Shown: piece by piece, positions 63,936 through 64,000 of the stretch
How positions within the stretch are numbered: the stretch's first letter is position 1
Layout: the number at the start of each line of letters is the position of its first letter
Source of the DNA: Tolypeutes matacus
Taxonomy: Eukaryota > Chordata > Mammalia > Cingulata > Chlamyphoridae
NCBI GenBank assembly: GCA_026826555.1
Contig: JAKSZT010053883.1
Span: 25,011,234-25,075,233 of the forward strand
Direction: 5' to 3'
DNA: 64,000 nt
Position numbers and translations under genes: made by a program
Notes under the pieces: model-generated
The model's database searches: none
What the model saw: the letters and a program-made list of their open reading frames with translations, nothing else
Told to the model about the DNA's origin: nothing

Positions 63936-64000
63936 TATGTGCCTAACTCAGAACTGGCCTTGGAAGCTGTGCATGATTTTGACTGTTAGCATCTGACAGC

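Noticed and set aside
50036..64000. A downstream neighbour gene (TINAGL1 in the human order)
   Set aside because: No recognisable exon was seen. Only repeats and unique non-coding sequence.

Overview
This window is mammalian nuclear DNA, most likely from an armadillo (Cingulata, probably Dasypus). The call rests on about 25 copies of a tRNA-derived SINE whose head has Pol III A- and B-box-like motifs and the wording 'gatgtggctcaa...tccatatgg...gggttcgatccc'. That matches the DAS-SINE family described from the nine-banded armadillo. L1, L2, MIR and LTR remnants fill most of the remaining sequence. No bacterial features, CRISPR arrays or canonical RNA genes were seen.

One protein-coding gene is supported: SERINC2 (serine incorporator 2), on the + strand. 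Ten coding exons lie between 25790 and 49598. All nine introns are GT-AG, every splice phase joins, and the product is 454 aa. The first coding exon sits in a CpG-rich, TATA-less promoter region (about 25500-26200) containing a GGGGCC/GC-box cluster. A single AATAAA lies at 50010-50015, about 410 bases after the stop codon.

Layout. Bases 1-14176 are a nested transposon stack: an old + strand L1, split by a second, internally deleted - strand L1 (4004-9086), by LTR-class or unclassified elements, and by many DAS SINEs. A (GGAA)n satellite follows (14177-14360). Bases 14361-25400 are 5' intergenic DNA with MIR, L2 and DAS copies and no recognisable gene. SERINC2 occupies 25.5-50.03 kb. Its large introns 1, 6 and 8 carry the young insertions, and intron 8 holds an apparently full-length L1 (39798-46559) with a perfect 13-bp target-site duplication. 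Its short introns have no DAS copy. From 50.03 to 64 kb is 3' intergenic DNA: degraded repeats, a DAS dimer, and an L2 split by a 4-kb L1 (58252-62280) that carries two tandem versions of its 3' UTR.

I found no new defence or metabolic system. The observations most worth checking are the L1 structural variants (the doubled 3' UTR and the ORF1-less element), an 87-codon out-of-frame ORF overlapping the SERINC2 start codon, an intron 9 minisatellite rich in nuclear-receptor half-sites, and a 174-bp retroposed insert that is not a DAS element.
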